From: S015-6 sp964384945
GTDB lineage: Bacteria > Desulfobacterota > DSWW01
Reading direction: 5' to 3'
DNA: 64,000 bases
Assembly (NCBI GenBank): GCA_964384945.1
Contig: CAYLMK010000008.1
Span: 62,001 to 126,000 of the forward strand
Shown here: one piece after another, positions 9,285-18,550 of the stretch
How the letters are laid out: the number at the start of each line of letters is the position of its first letter
Position numbering within the stretch: position 1 is the stretch's first letter
Program-made: the position numbers and the translations under genes
Notes under the pieces: generated by a model
The model's input: the letters and a program-made list of their open reading frames with translations, nothing else
What the model was told of the DNA's origin: nothing
Databases searched by the model: none

Positions 9285-9878
9285 TCAGCCGCCCTTCTCG
9301 AACAGGCCTCGCAGCCGGACGCGGCGCAATTCGCCGCCGTCCGCAGCGGCCTGCAACCGCGCCAGGCGCGCCTCAAAGGGCCCGAGGGTCCAGCACTCGG
9401 TTGCATCCAGGCTCTCCACAGGCGGGCCCTCGTCGTTCAGCGGGCAGATGTCCCGCATCTCCGCTGCAGTGCCGTCCGGAAGCTCTTCGATCCAGCGAAG
9501 GGGCAGCCCCTGGGTCCTGCACACGTAAGGGCGGTGCTCGTAGATCCGGCAGGCGCCCGCCGGATCGAGAAAGGCGCAGGCCCCTCTGGGATGGGGTTCA
9601 CCGTCCCGGAGGAGGTCGCCATGATGGCGCCGGATGCCCTCCGCCTCGATCTCGAAGACGGTCAGATCGTCGGCACAGCATGTGTGACATCCGCGGCGGC
9701 ATCGCAGGCGTGCGGCATGCACCGCCAGAAGCGGCCGGATCAGCAGGTCCGCCTCGCGGCGGATGCGGGCCAGCCCGCTTGCCGCTCCTTCCGTGTCCCT
9801 GTCCGTGTACTTTCGGCGCAAGGGTCTGCCCCCTTCAGGGTCAAAAGGGTACGCCGTGCTTCCCGGATGTGAAGCCAT
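9285..9878 (-). CDS. YkgJ-type cysteine-cluster protein
   Basis: A 197-residue protein with the YkgJ/UPF0153 pattern of conserved Cys residues: CRRGCHTCC near residue 58, GACAFLD and CRIYEHRP, then CRTQG, CPLND and ECWTLG. The cysteines probably bind zinc or an Fe-S cluster; the role of the family is uncertain. The ATG at 9878 has AGGAGAAGG at the right distance. The gene overlaps the 3' end of the upstream PAP2 gene by 38 bases, so the two are probably co-transcribed. Confidence 0.8.
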   Translation of the reverse strand: MASHPGSTAYPFDPEGGRPLRRKYTDRDTEGAASGLARIRREADLLIRPLLAVHAARLRCRRGCHTCCADDLTVFEIEAEGIRRHHGDLLRDGEPHPRGACAFLDPAGACRIYEHRPYVCRTQGLPLRWIEELPDGTAAEMRDICPLNDEGPPVESLDATECWTLGPFEARLARLQAAADGGELRRVRLRGLFEKGG

Positions 9879-10779
9879 TTCGGGCCTTCTCCTGCTCCCT
9901 TTCCGCCAGCCCGGTCGCAACGAAGATCCAGGGGGCGAACAGGGCGCCGGCGAGCCCGACCGCGGCGTAGCGCAAAAACCGAAAGGCCGATTCGAAATCG
10001 GCGCCCGACGCGAGGAGCTTCAGGCCGTAACGGAGGAAGAGAATCAACGCCATCCCGACCAGGAAGCGCAGCGCCCTCCTCCACCATACGCCTCCCGCCT
10101 CGAAGCGCACCCATCTCCGCTCCAGGACAAAGCCCACGCCCATCCCCATCAGGCTCGCCGCGGTCATGACCTGGTAGGCCTCGATGCGGGGAGAGAAGAG
10201 GAGGATCAGGGCCGGCAGGGTCAGCGCCGCGGCCGACTGCACGCCGGCGCCTCGGGCCGCGAGCCAGGCCTCTACCCCCGGATCGAGCCGGATGTAGAGC
10301 GCGAGCAGGGCCGCGCCCAGCAGGTACCCGCCTGCGAGGTCGGTCGGAAAGTGCACCCCGAGGTAGACCCGCGACAAGGGGACGAGGACGATCAGGGTCC
10401 CGGCGACCGCCCGGAACCAGGGCCGCCGAAAACACGAGGCCAGATACCCCCAGATGACCACCGCGCTCTGCGTGTGTCCGCTGGGAAGCCCGCCGCCGCC
10501 GGCATCCCACAACTTCTTCACGGCCGGATCGTACTGAAAGGGCCTGGGCTGGTCGGCAAGCTCCTTGGCCAGCGCATTCATGCAGGAGGAAACGAGGAAA
10601 AGGATGATCAGCCGGGCGCCGACCCGGCGGTCCACGCACCAGTAGAGGATGGGAAAGAAGGCCATGTAGAACCACTCGTTTCCCATCATGGTCAGGGCCT
10701 TGAAAGGGGTGTCCAGGGCAGGGCTTGCCTGTTGAAACCACAGGACGACGGCCACGCCCCAGTCGAGGATCGCTTCCAT
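9841..10779 (-). CDS. PAP2-superfamily membrane phosphatase
   Basis: An integral membrane phosphatase of 312 residues with several hydrophobic helices. All three PAP2 signature parts are present: KELADQPRP (C1), LPSGHTQ (C2, catalytic His) and SRVYLGVHFPTD (C3). Enzymes of this group remove phosphate from lipid phosphates such as phosphatidate or undecaprenyl diphosphate; the lipid here is unknown. The additional C-terminal hydrophobic segments after residue 190 make it longer than a minimal PAP2. The ATG at 10779 has a GGGGCGGAAG ribosome-binding region. Confidence 0.88.
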   Translation of the reverse strand: MEAILDWGVAVVLWFQQASPALDTPFKALTMMGNEWFYMAFFPILYWCVDRRVGARLIILFLVSSCMNALAKELADQPRPFQYDPAVKKLWDAGGGGLPSGHTQSAVVIWGYLASCFRRPWFRAVAGTLIVLVPLSRVYLGVHFPTDLAGGYLLGAALLALYIRLDPGVEAWLAARGAGVQSAAALTLPALILLFSPRIEAYQVMTAASLMGMGVGFVLERRWVRFEAGGVWWRRALRFLVGMALILFLRYGLKLLASGADFESAFRFLRYAAVGLAGALFAPWIFVATGLAEREQEKARNGFTSGKHGVPF

Positions 10780-10898
10780 GGCTTCCGCCCCATCCGCGCG
10801 CAGATTCGTAAACCCTTGCCCGGCCTTCCACGGGGGGGTCATGAAGCATTACATCAGAGCAGTGCGTCTAACGCTTCCTGACGTATATTGCGACCTCA

Positions 10899-10975
10899 AA
10901 AAGCAGTCCTTCCTGCGAAGGCAGGAATCCAGGAAGGCAAAGAGACTGGATTCCGGGTCAAGCCCGCAATGACAA
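10899..10975. repeat. REP-like palindromic intergenic repeat
   Basis: The stretch holds CTTCCTGCGAAGGCAGGAA and, further on, CTGGATTCCGGGTCAAGC and CAATGACA. These are the conserved pieces of a dispersed palindrome common in proteobacterial intergenic DNA. A related partial copy lies at 36236-36300. The rest of the 10780-11183 gap contains no gene I can support. Confidence 0.5.
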
Positions 10976-11183
10976 GCAACGCCAAGGGGGTTTGTGACGC
11001 ACTACAGTAGCAGAGACGGCTTTCGAGACCAAGGCCCCTTTCGTGCCCGTTTTCCGCCCCCCTTCTCGCCGCTGCCGTTTGCCCTTTCCCCTGCAGGGCG
11101 CGGATCCCGAGGCCCGGAAACACTCAGGTTCCCCGGCGGATCTTCCGATGAGGAAAGGGGAGAGGCATCGGGGAGCGACGGCC

Positions 11184-11378
11184 ATGTCGGCGGGGGTCGA
11201 AGAGACACGGGAAATGCCGCGGGAGATTCCGCCCCTGAAGTGGAAGGTCAACTGGTGGGGAATCCTGGGGCTGCTCTGCATGGCCGCATCGGCCTTCCTC
11301 TCGGTCGGAATCCTCTTCGAGGTCCTGCAATTCCTCAAGGCCGCCGGGTTGTTGGAGGCCCTGCCGTTCCTCGGGTGA
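11184..11378 (+). CDS. Small single-pass membrane protein
   Basis: A 64-residue protein with a charged N-terminal third and one strong hydrophobic helix (WGILGLLCMAASAFLSVGIL, about residues 25-44). The ATG at 11184 was preferred because GGGGAG lies upstream; in-frame starts at 11148 and 11043 would give longer, less plausible N-termini. No family recognised. Confidence 0.5.
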   Translation: MSAGVEETREMPREIPPLKWKVNWWGILGLLCMAASAFLSVGILFEVLQFLKAAGLLEALPFLG

Positions 11379-11502
11379 GGCCCCTGGCGCGCGCCGCGTT
11401 TTGACAGGCCCCCCGGCACCCCTTATACTCTTCCATTTCAGGTTTTCCGAGCCGTCGATCCATAAAGGGCGGCCTTCCTCTGCAACCCGGAACCGAGCAA
11501 GA

Positions 11503-12933
11503 ATGGACCTGAAGAGCCTTTTCTACCCCAGAGCCATCGCGGTCGTGGGCGCCTCGCCCGGCCTGGCGACCGGCAGGATGCCCTTCTACCAGATCCTCAA
11601 GAGTTCATCCTACAAGGGGAACGTCTATCCGGTGAATCCCTCTCACAGGGAGATCGACGGGCAGCGCGTTTATCCTTCGCTCACCGAGGTGCCCGGTCAC
11701 GTGGACCTCGCCGTCTGCCTGGTTCCGTTCCGGCTCGCCCTGGAGACCCTCGAGGCGGCCGTGCGGAAGGGGGTCCCTTTCGTGCATTTCTTCACCTCCG
11801 GGTTTTCGGAAGTCGGCAACACGGAGCTCGCGGAGTCCATGTTGCGCCTTGCCCGCAGGGGTGGGACACGAATCGTGGGTCCCAACTGCCTGGGCATTCA
11901 CTGCGCGGAATCCGGGGTGACCTTTGACCCGACCCTCGAGCAGCATGGGCGCGGCACGGTGGGCTTTCTCGGCCAGTCCGGGGGCGTGACGCACGACTTC
12001 CTGCGCATGGCCTCCGCCCGCGGGGTCGGGGTCAGCAAGGCCGTCTCGTACGGCAACCAGATGGACCTGACCGTCGAGGACTTCCTGGAATACTTCGCGC
12101 AGGAGGAAGAGATCCGGGTCCTCGCAGCCTATATCGAAGACGTGAAGAACGCGAGGCGCTTTCTTCAGGTTCTGAAAAGGATCACGCCGGCCAAGCCCGT
12201 GATCGTCCTCAAGGGGGGGATCACCGGCCAGGGGGCCGAGGCGGCGGCGAGCCACACGGGCGCCCTGGCCGGCGACTACTCGATCTGGTCCGCGGCGATG
12301 CGCCAGTGCCGGTGCATCGAGGTGGCGACCGAACGGCAGTTGACCGATGCGGTGATGTTGGCCGCTTCGGAGAAGATCCCGGCCGGCACCCGGATCGGCT
12401 ACCTGGGCGCGGGCGGCGGGACCTCGGTGCTGTTCACGGACCTGGCCGCGAGCGCGGGATTCTCGCTTCCCGAATTGAGCCCGAAGACCCGGGATGCGAT
12501 CGGCGGCGCGATCCCGGACGTGAACACGAGCACGCGCAACCCGGTGGACATGGGCATGGCCGGAGTGCACTACAAGGTCATGACCCATGCCATGCGGGCG
12601 CTGGATCAGGACGACAATGTCGACTTCATCATGTTCTACCTCTCCCTGGATTATCTGAACCTGTTCGAGAGAAAGCGTCTGGAGAAGGCGCTGCATGCGA
12701 TCGGCTCCGAGGCCGGGGCGCTCCGCAAGCCTGTGATACCGATCCTGCCGGCCGCCGGCGACAAGCCCTTCCTCCGGGAAACCCGGCTTCTGGCCCTGTC
12801 GATCTTCCGGGGCGCGGGGCTGAGCATGTTCGACGGCCTGGAAGACGCGGTCGCCGCGATCCGCGCCGTCATGCCCTGGAGCCTTTCCCGGCGGGGGAGC
12901 GCCGCCGCGGGCGGGCTCGCGGCCGCGGAATGA
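11503..12933 (+). CDS. ADP-forming acyl-CoA synthetase alpha-type protein
   Basis: A 476-residue protein with the domain order of the alpha part of ADP-forming acyl-CoA (acetate-CoA) synthetases. A CoA-binding Rossmann domain starts at AVVGASP (about residue 13), then succinyl-CoA-ligase-like domains follow with GPNCLG, GFLGQSGG and ASHTGALAG. The last holds the His that is phosphorylated during the reaction. These enzymes make ATP from acyl-CoA, ADP and phosphate. No beta (ATP-grasp) subunit gene is visible nearby, so either it is encoded elsewhere or the protein acts as a related acyltransferase-like enzyme. ATG at 11503; the ribosome-binding site is weak. Confidence 0.82.
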   Translation: MDLKSLFYPRAIAVVGASPGLATGRMPFYQILKSSSYKGNVYPVNPSHREIDGQRVYPSLTEVPGHVDLAVCLVPFRLALETLEAAVRKGVPFVHFFTSGFSEVGNTELAESMLRLARRGGTRIVGPNCLGIHCAESGVTFDPTLEQHGRGTVGFLGQSGGVTHDFLRMASARGVGVSKAVSYGNQMDLTVEDFLEYFAQEEEIRVLAAYIEDVKNARRFLQVLKRITPAKPVIVLKGGITGQGAEAAASHTGALAGDYSIWSAAMRQCRCIEVATERQLTDAVMLAASEKIPAGTRIGYLGAGGGTSVLFTDLAASAGFSLPELSPKTRDAIGGAIPDVNTSTRNPVDMGMAGVHYKVMTHAMRALDQDDNVDFIMFYLSLDYLNLFERKRLEKALHAIGSEAGALRKPVIPILPAAGDKPFLRETRLLALSIFRGAGLSMFDGLEDAVAAIRAVMPWSLSRRGSAAAGGLAAAE

Positions 12934-12997
12934 CCGCGCAGAGCGCCCCTGTCCCGCGCCCCCGCTTCCGGTCGTCCTGCCGGAGGGAACACGCGAC

Positions 12998-15880
12998 ATG
13001 AAAGAAGGCCGTTTCGCCCGAGGGCAGGCCGCAGACGGCGAAGACCTGCCCTGTCGATACATCCTCGGAATCGACCTGGGGACCACGAACTCGGCCGTGG
13101 CCTACGTCGACCTGGCCGCCGAAGGGGAGGAGCCGGGGGCGCCCCGCCCGATCCGCCTGTTCGAGGTTCCGCAGTTGGTCGGGCCCGGCGAGGTGGCGGA
13201 CCGGCCGGTTCTGCCCTCGTTCCTCTATCTTCCCGGGCCGTACGAACTCGCCGAGGGAAGCACCGACCTGCCCTGGGCCTCCGGCCGCGACTGCGCGGCG
13301 GGCGAGTTCGCGCGGGAACAGGGCGGTCTCGTGCCGGGCCGGCTGGTCTCTTCGGCCAAGTCCTGGCTGTGCCACGGAGGCGTGGACCGGACCGCCCCGA
13401 TTCTTCCCTGGGGCGCCGGCGAGGGCGTTCCGAAGGTCTCTCCGGTGGAGGCGAGCGCGCGCTACCTTGAGCACATCCGGGAGGCCTGGAACGACCGGAT
13501 GGGCGGAGAGGACGAGGCATGCCGCATGGAAGAACAGCGGGTGATCCTGACGGTGCCCGCCTCCTTCGACGAGGTGGCCCGGGAGCTGACCCTGGCTGCG
13601 GCCCGGCAGGCAGGGCTTCCCCGCGTCGTGCTGGTCGAGGAGCCGCTTTCCGCCTTCTATGCATGGCTTTCGCGCCACCCGCAGGACTGGACGGCCCGCA
13701 TGCGCGCCGGGCAGCTCGTGCTCGTGTGCGACGTGGGAGGCGGGACCACGGACTTCACGCTCGTGGCCATCCGGGAGGGGGAGCAGGGACTGCGGTTCGA
13801 CCGGCTCGCGGTTGGCGATCACCTGATGCTCGGCGGCGACAATATGGACCTCGCCCTGGGCAGGCACCTGGAGGCGCGGCTCCTGGGGCAGCCCGGAAGG
13901 CTCGAGTCCAAACGCTGGCACCAGCTCTGCCACCAGTGCAGAAAGGCCAAGGAGGCCCTGCTCGGCGAGGAGTGCGGGACGGAAAGGATGGACGTGGTCG
14001 TGACGGGTTCGGGCGGGAAGCTGATCGCGGGCACGCTCAAGGGCACCCTCACGCGCGAGGAAGTCCGCGAGCGGATCCTGGAAGGCTTCTTTCCTGCCGT
14101 CCCGCTCCGGGACGAGCCCCGGGAAGAAAGGCGGGCGGGCCTGACCGAATGGGGGCTTCCCTATGTACAGGACCCGGCCGTCACCCGGCACCTGGGCGCC
14201 TTCTGGCGGCGCTTCGAGGCCCTGATGGCCCGGGAGACCGGGCGGTCCGCCCTGTACCCGGACTTCCTCCTCTTCAACGGAGGTGCCCTGACGCCTGCGT
14301 CCGTGAGGACCCGGATACGGGAGGTCGTGGCCCGATGGTTTCGCGACGCGGCCGGGGAGGCATGGGAGCCCGAGGAGCTGGACAACCCGAGGCCGGATCT
14401 GGCCGTGGCGGTCGGCGCCGCCTACTACGGGCTTGTCCGCATGGGCGAAGGGGTCCGGGTGGGCGCAGGCAGCCCGCGGGCCTTCTACGTCGAAATCGAT
14501 TTGGACAGGACTCGGCGGCAAGAAGGTTCACGGACGGGCGTGTGCCTGGTTCCCCGCGGCACGGAGGAGGGGTTCGAGGTCGAGCTGGGGGCCCCGACCT
14601 TCGAGGTGCTTGCCAACCAGCCTGCGAGCTTTCAGCTCCTGAGTTCCAGCACCCGGCTCGGCGACCGTCTGGGGGACGTGACCGACCTGGCCGCCGAACA
14701 AATCACCGTATACCCGCCGATTCGCACGGTGCTTCGGTACGGGAAGAAGGGTGTCGCGCAGAAGCTGCCGGCCGGGCTCGCGGTGCGGCTCACCGAGGTG
14801 GGGACCCTCGAGCTGTGGTGCCGGTCGATCGAGACCCCCCACCGCTGGCAGCTTGCGTTCGACGTGCGCCAGGAGATCGATCCGGGGTCGAGGACGGCGC
14901 CCTCGGGCGAGATTCTGGATCAGTCCGTGGTCGAGGAAGCCCAGCAGAGGGTGCGGGCCGCCTTCACGGGCGGCGAGGCCTCCAAGGAACAGTCTCCGGA
15001 ACGCCTGATGAAGGGACTCTCCGCGGCGCTCAGGATGCAGAAGGAGAGGTGGCCGACCTCCCTGGTTCGAAGGCTGGCCGACACCTTGCTCGAGGTCCGT
15101 CAGGCAAGGTGCCTGAGCCCGCAGCACGAGGCGCGCTGGCTCAACCTGCTCGGCTTCTGTCTTCGTCCGGGCTTCGGGGACCCGCTGGACGAGTGGAGGA
15201 TGCGGGAGGTCTGGAAGGTCTACCTTCGGGGGCTCGCGTTCCCGCGTCAGGTAACCTGCCGCTCGGAACTCTGGATCTTCCTGCGCCGGGTGGCCGGCGG
15301 GCTCTCGGCCGGGCACCAGTGGCGCGTCTATCAGGAGCTTTCCGGCTACTTCCAGGCCTCCGGCCCCAGGAAGAAGAAGGGGGACGGTCCGTTGCCCAAG
15401 CGCCTGAACGCGCAGGAGGAGGTCGAGGTCTGGATGGCCCTGGCCAACTTCGAACGCCTTCCGGTGGAGACAAAGGTCGATCTCGGCCGCCTTCTGCTCG
15501 AGAAGATCCGCAAGAAGACAAGACCTCAGGACCTGTGGACCCTGAGCCGCCTCGGGGCCCGGATCCCGCTGTACGGTCCCCTCGACCGGGTCGTGCCCAG
15601 CCGGGAGGCCGCCGCCTGGGCCGAGGGACTGCTTTCCATGGGCCTGCCGGCCCGGGAGGCCATGGCCCATGCGCTGGTCCAGCTCGCCCGCGCTACCGGC
15701 GACCGGGAGAGGGACGTTCCCGAGGATCTGCGCCGCCGGGTGGCCGAATGGCTGGCCGGGCTTCCCCAGCCCGAGCGGTTCCGGGAACTGCTCACGAACC
15801 CGGAAAGCTCCCTGCAAGGGGAGGAACAGGACTGGGTCTTCGGCGAGGCCCTCCCCTCAGGGCTTGTCCTGTCCGCCTGA
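12998..15880 (+). CDS. Large Hsp70-family protein with C-terminal DUF3731-type region
   Basis: A 960-residue protein whose first 600 or so residues resemble the Hsp70-family protein at 6185: GIDLGTTNSAVAY near residue 28, VCDVGGGTTDFTLV near 245 and FNGGALTP near 425. The last 330 residues form an alpha-helical region like the DUF3731 extension of such proteins. The ATG at 12998 is preceded by GGAGGG. In related bacteria this gene usually follows DUF2760 and the shorter Hsp70-family gene directly; here about 5 kb separates them. Client and cellular role are unknown. Confidence 0.87.
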   Translation: MKEGRFARGQAADGEDLPCRYILGIDLGTTNSAVAYVDLAAEGEEPGAPRPIRLFEVPQLVGPGEVADRPVLPSFLYLPGPYELAEGSTDLPWASGRDCAAGEFAREQGGLVPGRLVSSAKSWLCHGGVDRTAPILPWGAGEGVPKVSPVEASARYLEHIREAWNDRMGGEDEACRMEEQRVILTVPASFDEVARELTLAAARQAGLPRVVLVEEPLSAFYAWLSRHPQDWTARMRAGQLVLVCDVGGGTTDFTLVAIREGEQGLRFDRLAVGDHLMLGGDNMDLALGRHLEARLLGQPGRLESKRWHQLCHQCRKAKEALLGEECGTERMDVVVTGSGGKLIAGTLKGTLTREEVRERILEGFFPAVPLRDEPREERRAGLTEWGLPYVQDPAVTRHLGAFWRRFEALMARETGRSALYPDFLLFNGGALTPASVRTRIREVVARWFRDAAGEAWEPEELDNPRPDLAVAVGAAYYGLVRMGEGVRVGAGSPRAFYVEIDLDRTRRQEGSRTGVCLVPRGTEEGFEVELGAPTFEVLANQPASFQLLSSSTRLGDRLGDVTDLAAEQITVYPPIRTVLRYGKKGVAQKLPAGLAVRLTEVGTLELWCRSIETPHRWQLAFDVRQEIDPGSRTAPSGEILDQSVVEEAQQRVRAAFTGGEASKEQSPERLMKGLSAALRMQKERWPTSLVRRLADTLLEVRQARCLSPQHEARWLNLLGFCLRPGFGDPLDEWRMREVWKVYLRGLAFPRQVTCRSELWIFLRRVAGGLSAGHQWRVYQELSGYFQASGPRKKKGDGPLPKRLNAQEEVEVWMALANFERLPVETKVDLGRLLLEKIRKKTRPQDLWTLSRLGARIPLYGPLDRVVPSREAAAWAEGLLSMGLPAREAMAHALVQLARATGDRERDVPEDLRRRVAEWLAGLPQPERFRELLTNPESSLQGEEQDWVFGEALPSGLVLSA

Positions 15881-15974
15881 GTCGGCCCTTCAGCGGCGAT
15901 TCGTCTCCATTTTACGCACGTGAATTCCCGTATGCATCGTTAATCCGGATCTATGGTTGGCGTAATGGGAAATC

Positions 15975-16040
15975 GGTGGCTGTCCCCGATCACGCCACAC
16001 ATTGGTGGCTGTCCCCACATTGGTGGCTGTCCCCGATCAC
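15975..16040. repeat. Three copies of GGTGGCTGTCCCC
   Basis: The 13-base unit occurs at 15975, 16004 and 16022, two copies continuing as GATCAC. It lies in the 267-bp gap after the large Hsp70-family gene, which otherwise holds no gene. Such GGGGACAGCCACC-type motifs often mark the ends of REP-associated or transposon-derived DNA. Confidence 0.55.
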
Positions 16041-16147
16041 AGTCCATTTTGTCGGCGGTTGCCCTTTCGCCTCTTCCTGCACTTTGGCCCCGCATCGTGT
16101 AGAATGGTGTCGGGAGGCCGAAACGTGTCACAGCGTCCTTGGCTGGA

Positions 16148-17368
16148 ATGAAGGGGTTCGAGATCAGCGGAACCATGCCCGACCAGAGAACAGACATTGC
16201 GATTGTCGGGGCCGGCGTGGCCGGAGCGAGGCTGGCCTGGCTCCTGGCCCGGGGCGGCTTCGAGGTGACGCTCTTCGACCCCAGGCCGGCCTGGGAGAAG
16301 CCTTGCGGGGGCGGGCTCACGGACAAGCTCGTCGCCGAGTTCGGCGACGCCCTGGAGGGCTTGCCCGGCATCCGGAAGCATACCCGGCTCGAGGTCCTCT
16401 TCCCCTCGGGCCGCAGGGCGGCCATGACCATGGAGCGGCCGCTGGTCACGGTATCCCGGCAGGCCCTGGGCGAGCTGCTCCTGGACCGGGCCCTGAAGGC
16501 GGGAGCCTCTCTCTGGGCAGAGAAGGTCCTGTCCGTCCGGAGAGAAGACGAGAGCAGCCTGCTTGTCACCCGCTCCGGGGAACACCGCGCCGGGCTGCTG
16601 GTCGGTGCGGACGGCGCGGCGAGCCTGGTTCGCAGGTCGTTCCACCGGCCTTTCCCGAGGGAAGAACTCTGGTTCGCCCACGGGGCCCTGCTTCCGGTCG
16701 AGGCGGACCTGCCCGTCACCATCAAGTTCTTCTCCGGGTCCCGCGGCTACGCATGGGTCTTCCCGAGAAAGGGGCAGACCTCGGTGGGGATCATCGCAAG
16801 GAGGTCGGACGGGCTCAAACGCGGCCGGCTCCTGGAAAGGCTGCGGGGATTTGCCTCAGGCGAGTTCGCCCGGTGCGGTCTTCCCGCCCCGGGCCTCGAC
16901 CGCCCCTATGCCTGGGTGCTGCCCGGGCTCAGGCGCCGGGCCTTTGCCGACAACGTCGTCGCCGGCCCGGGCTGGGCCCTCGTCGGGGACGCATCCGGGT
17001 CCGTGGACCCTCTGACCGGGGAAGGGATCTACTATGCCCTGAAGACCGCCCATCTTCTGGCCGACGCCCTGATCGCGGGCCGCCCTCAGGCCTATGCGGA
17101 GGCGTGGAAGGCCATGGCCGAGGCAAGCATCGCCAAGGTGAGCAAGAAGATCGAGGCCTTCTACCACCCTCTCACGCTGCGCGCCTTGGGCTTTCTCCTC
17201 GATTACAGCCCCTCGGTCCGCGACCTCACCCGGGACCTGGTCTGCGGGAGCCAAAGGTACGACAGGCTGAAGGCGCGTGTGAAGGCGGAGTTCCCCGCCT
17301 ATGTCAAGGAGGCCCTCCTCGGCCGGATCGCCTCGAGCGGGGGAGAGGCCGGGGACCGCCGGGCATGA
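16148..17368 (+). CDS. Geranylgeranyl-reductase-family FAD oxidoreductase
   Basis: A flavoprotein of about 406 residues. The N-terminal dinucleotide fold has IVGAGVAGARLAW, then EKPCGGGLT (the PCGGG motif of geranylgeranyl reductases) and a second FAD motif VGDASGSVDPLTGEG near residue 285. Members reduce isoprenoid double bonds or act on related lipids and quinones; the substrate here is not evident. The exact start is unclear: ATG at 16148 or 16175, or TTG at 16139. It overlaps the next gene by four bases (ATGA), which suggests an operon. Confidence 0.82.
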   Translation: MKGFEISGTMPDQRTDIAIVGAGVAGARLAWLLARGGFEVTLFDPRPAWEKPCGGGLTDKLVAEFGDALEGLPGIRKHTRLEVLFPSGRRAAMTMERPLVTVSRQALGELLLDRALKAGASLWAEKVLSVRREDESSLLVTRSGEHRAGLLVGADGAASLVRRSFHRPFPREELWFAHGALLPVEADLPVTIKFFSGSRGYAWVFPRKGQTSVGIIARRSDGLKRGRLLERLRGFASGEFARCGLPAPGLDRPYAWVLPGLRRRAFADNVVAGPGWALVGDASGSVDPLTGEGIYYALKTAHLLADALIAGRPQAYAEAWKAMAEASIAKVSKKIEAFYHPLTLRALGFLLDYSPSVRDLTRDLVCGSQRYDRLKARVKAEFPAYVKEALLGRIASSGGEAGDRRA

Positions 17369-18528
17369 AGGCAGCCATGTTCGTTGTAATCAGCATCTTC
17401 CTGACTCTGTACGGAGGGATGCACTACTACATCTTCAGGAAGACGGCCGCCGCTCTTCCCCTGAGCCACGGCCTTCTGGCAGCCGCCCTGTGCCTGCTCC
17501 TCCTCGCGCCGCTTGCGGCCGAACTCTTGAAGCAACTGGGCGTCTACGCGGTTGCCCTTCCCCTCGGCCGGGTGGGCTACGCCTGGATGGGGTTCGCCTT
17601 CCTCTTCGTCTCCTTTTCCCTGTCGCTGGATCTTGCCGCGCTCCTGCTCAAGGCGGCGGGCAGGCTTGCGGCCGGCCGCTCCGGCGCGATCCCGGCTCCC
17701 TCGCCGCCGGCGGCCTTCTGGGTCGCGGCCGTGCTTGCCCTGGCTGCGGCCGCCCACGGCCTCGTCGCGGCCCGGCAGATCAACGTGGAGCGGGTGCGTA
17801 TCGAGACGGCAAAGCTCGGCCCGGGTTCCCGGCCGTTCCGCATCGTTCAGATCTCCGACCTCCATCTGGACCTCTGGAGCGACGAAGGACGGATCGAGCG
17901 CATCGCCGAGACCGTCGAGTCGCTCGACCCGGACGTCGTCGTCTCCACGGGAGACCTGTTCGACGTGGGCCCGGACCGGCTCGACGGCGCCCTGGACCTT
18001 CTCCGGCGGCTCAACCCGAGGCTCGGGAAGTTCGCCGTAACCGGCAACCACGAGGGCTACATGGGGGCTGCCCGGGCCTCGGCCGTCGCCCGGCGGTCCG
18101 GATTTCGAATTCTTTCCTTCGAGGGCGTCACGCTGGAAGGCGTCATTCACCTCGCGGGCGTGGACGATCCTGCGGTTCGAAACCGCGTGCTCATGGACGG
18201 GCGGGCCGAGCGGGAACTTCTCAGGCGATTCCCGGGAGAGGGCTTCACCGTGCTCCTCAAACATCAGCCGCGCGTGGACCGGGATTCGGTGGAATGGTTC
18301 AACCTGCAGTTGTCCGGGCACACCCACGGCGGCCAGATCTTTCCCTTTCACTGGATCTCCCGCCTGGCCTACCCGGCCCGGACGGGCCTGTCGCGGGTCG
18401 GCCCGGATGCCTGGCTCTATGTGAGCCGAGGCACCGGCACCTGGGGGCCGCCGATCCGCTTCCTCGCCCCGTCGGAGTTGACCGTGATCGATCTCGAACC
18501 GGTCCCGCCGCCGGAGCGGCGGGGATGA
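17365..18528 (+). CDS. Membrane-anchored metallophosphoesterase (YaeI-like)
   Basis: A 387-residue protein with four or more hydrophobic helices in the first 150 residues. A calcineurin-like phosphoesterase domain follows: QISDLHLD, VSTGDLFD, VTGNHEGY and LSGHTHGGQIFP supply the metal ligands (D, H, D, N, H, H). Related proteins such as YaeI hydrolyse phosphodiesters, sometimes of lipid intermediates, at the membrane. The ATG overlaps the stop of the preceding reductase gene. Confidence 0.88.
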   Translation: MKAAMFVVISIFLTLYGGMHYYIFRKTAAALPLSHGLLAAALCLLLLAPLAAELLKQLGVYAVALPLGRVGYAWMGFAFLFVSFSLSLDLAALLLKAAGRLAAGRSGAIPAPSPPAAFWVAAVLALAAAAHGLVAARQINVERVRIETAKLGPGSRPFRIVQISDLHLDLWSDEGRIERIAETVESLDPDVVVSTGDLFDVGPDRLDGALDLLRRLNPRLGKFAVTGNHEGYMGAARASAVARRSGFRILSFEGVTLEGVIHLAGVDDPAVRNRVLMDGRAERELLRRFPGEGFTVLLKHQPRVDRDSVEWFNLQLSGHTHGGQIFPFHWISRLAYPARTGLSRVGPDAWLYVSRGTGTWGPPIRFLAPSELTVIDLEPVPPPERRG

Positions 18529-18550
18529 AGGCGAGCGCGGAGGGCGCAGC

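Noticed and set aside
18170..18190. tRNA-like GCGGTTCGAAACCGCG arm
   Set aside because: It lies inside the metallophosphoesterase coding sequence and no cloverleaf surrounds it.
13519..18528. A 1669-codon open frame on the + strand
   Set aside because: Most of it is a shadow frame of the large Hsp70-family and reductase genes, with a Gly/Arg/Pro-rich low-complexity translation. Only its last part, from 17365, is a real gene (the metallophosphoesterase).
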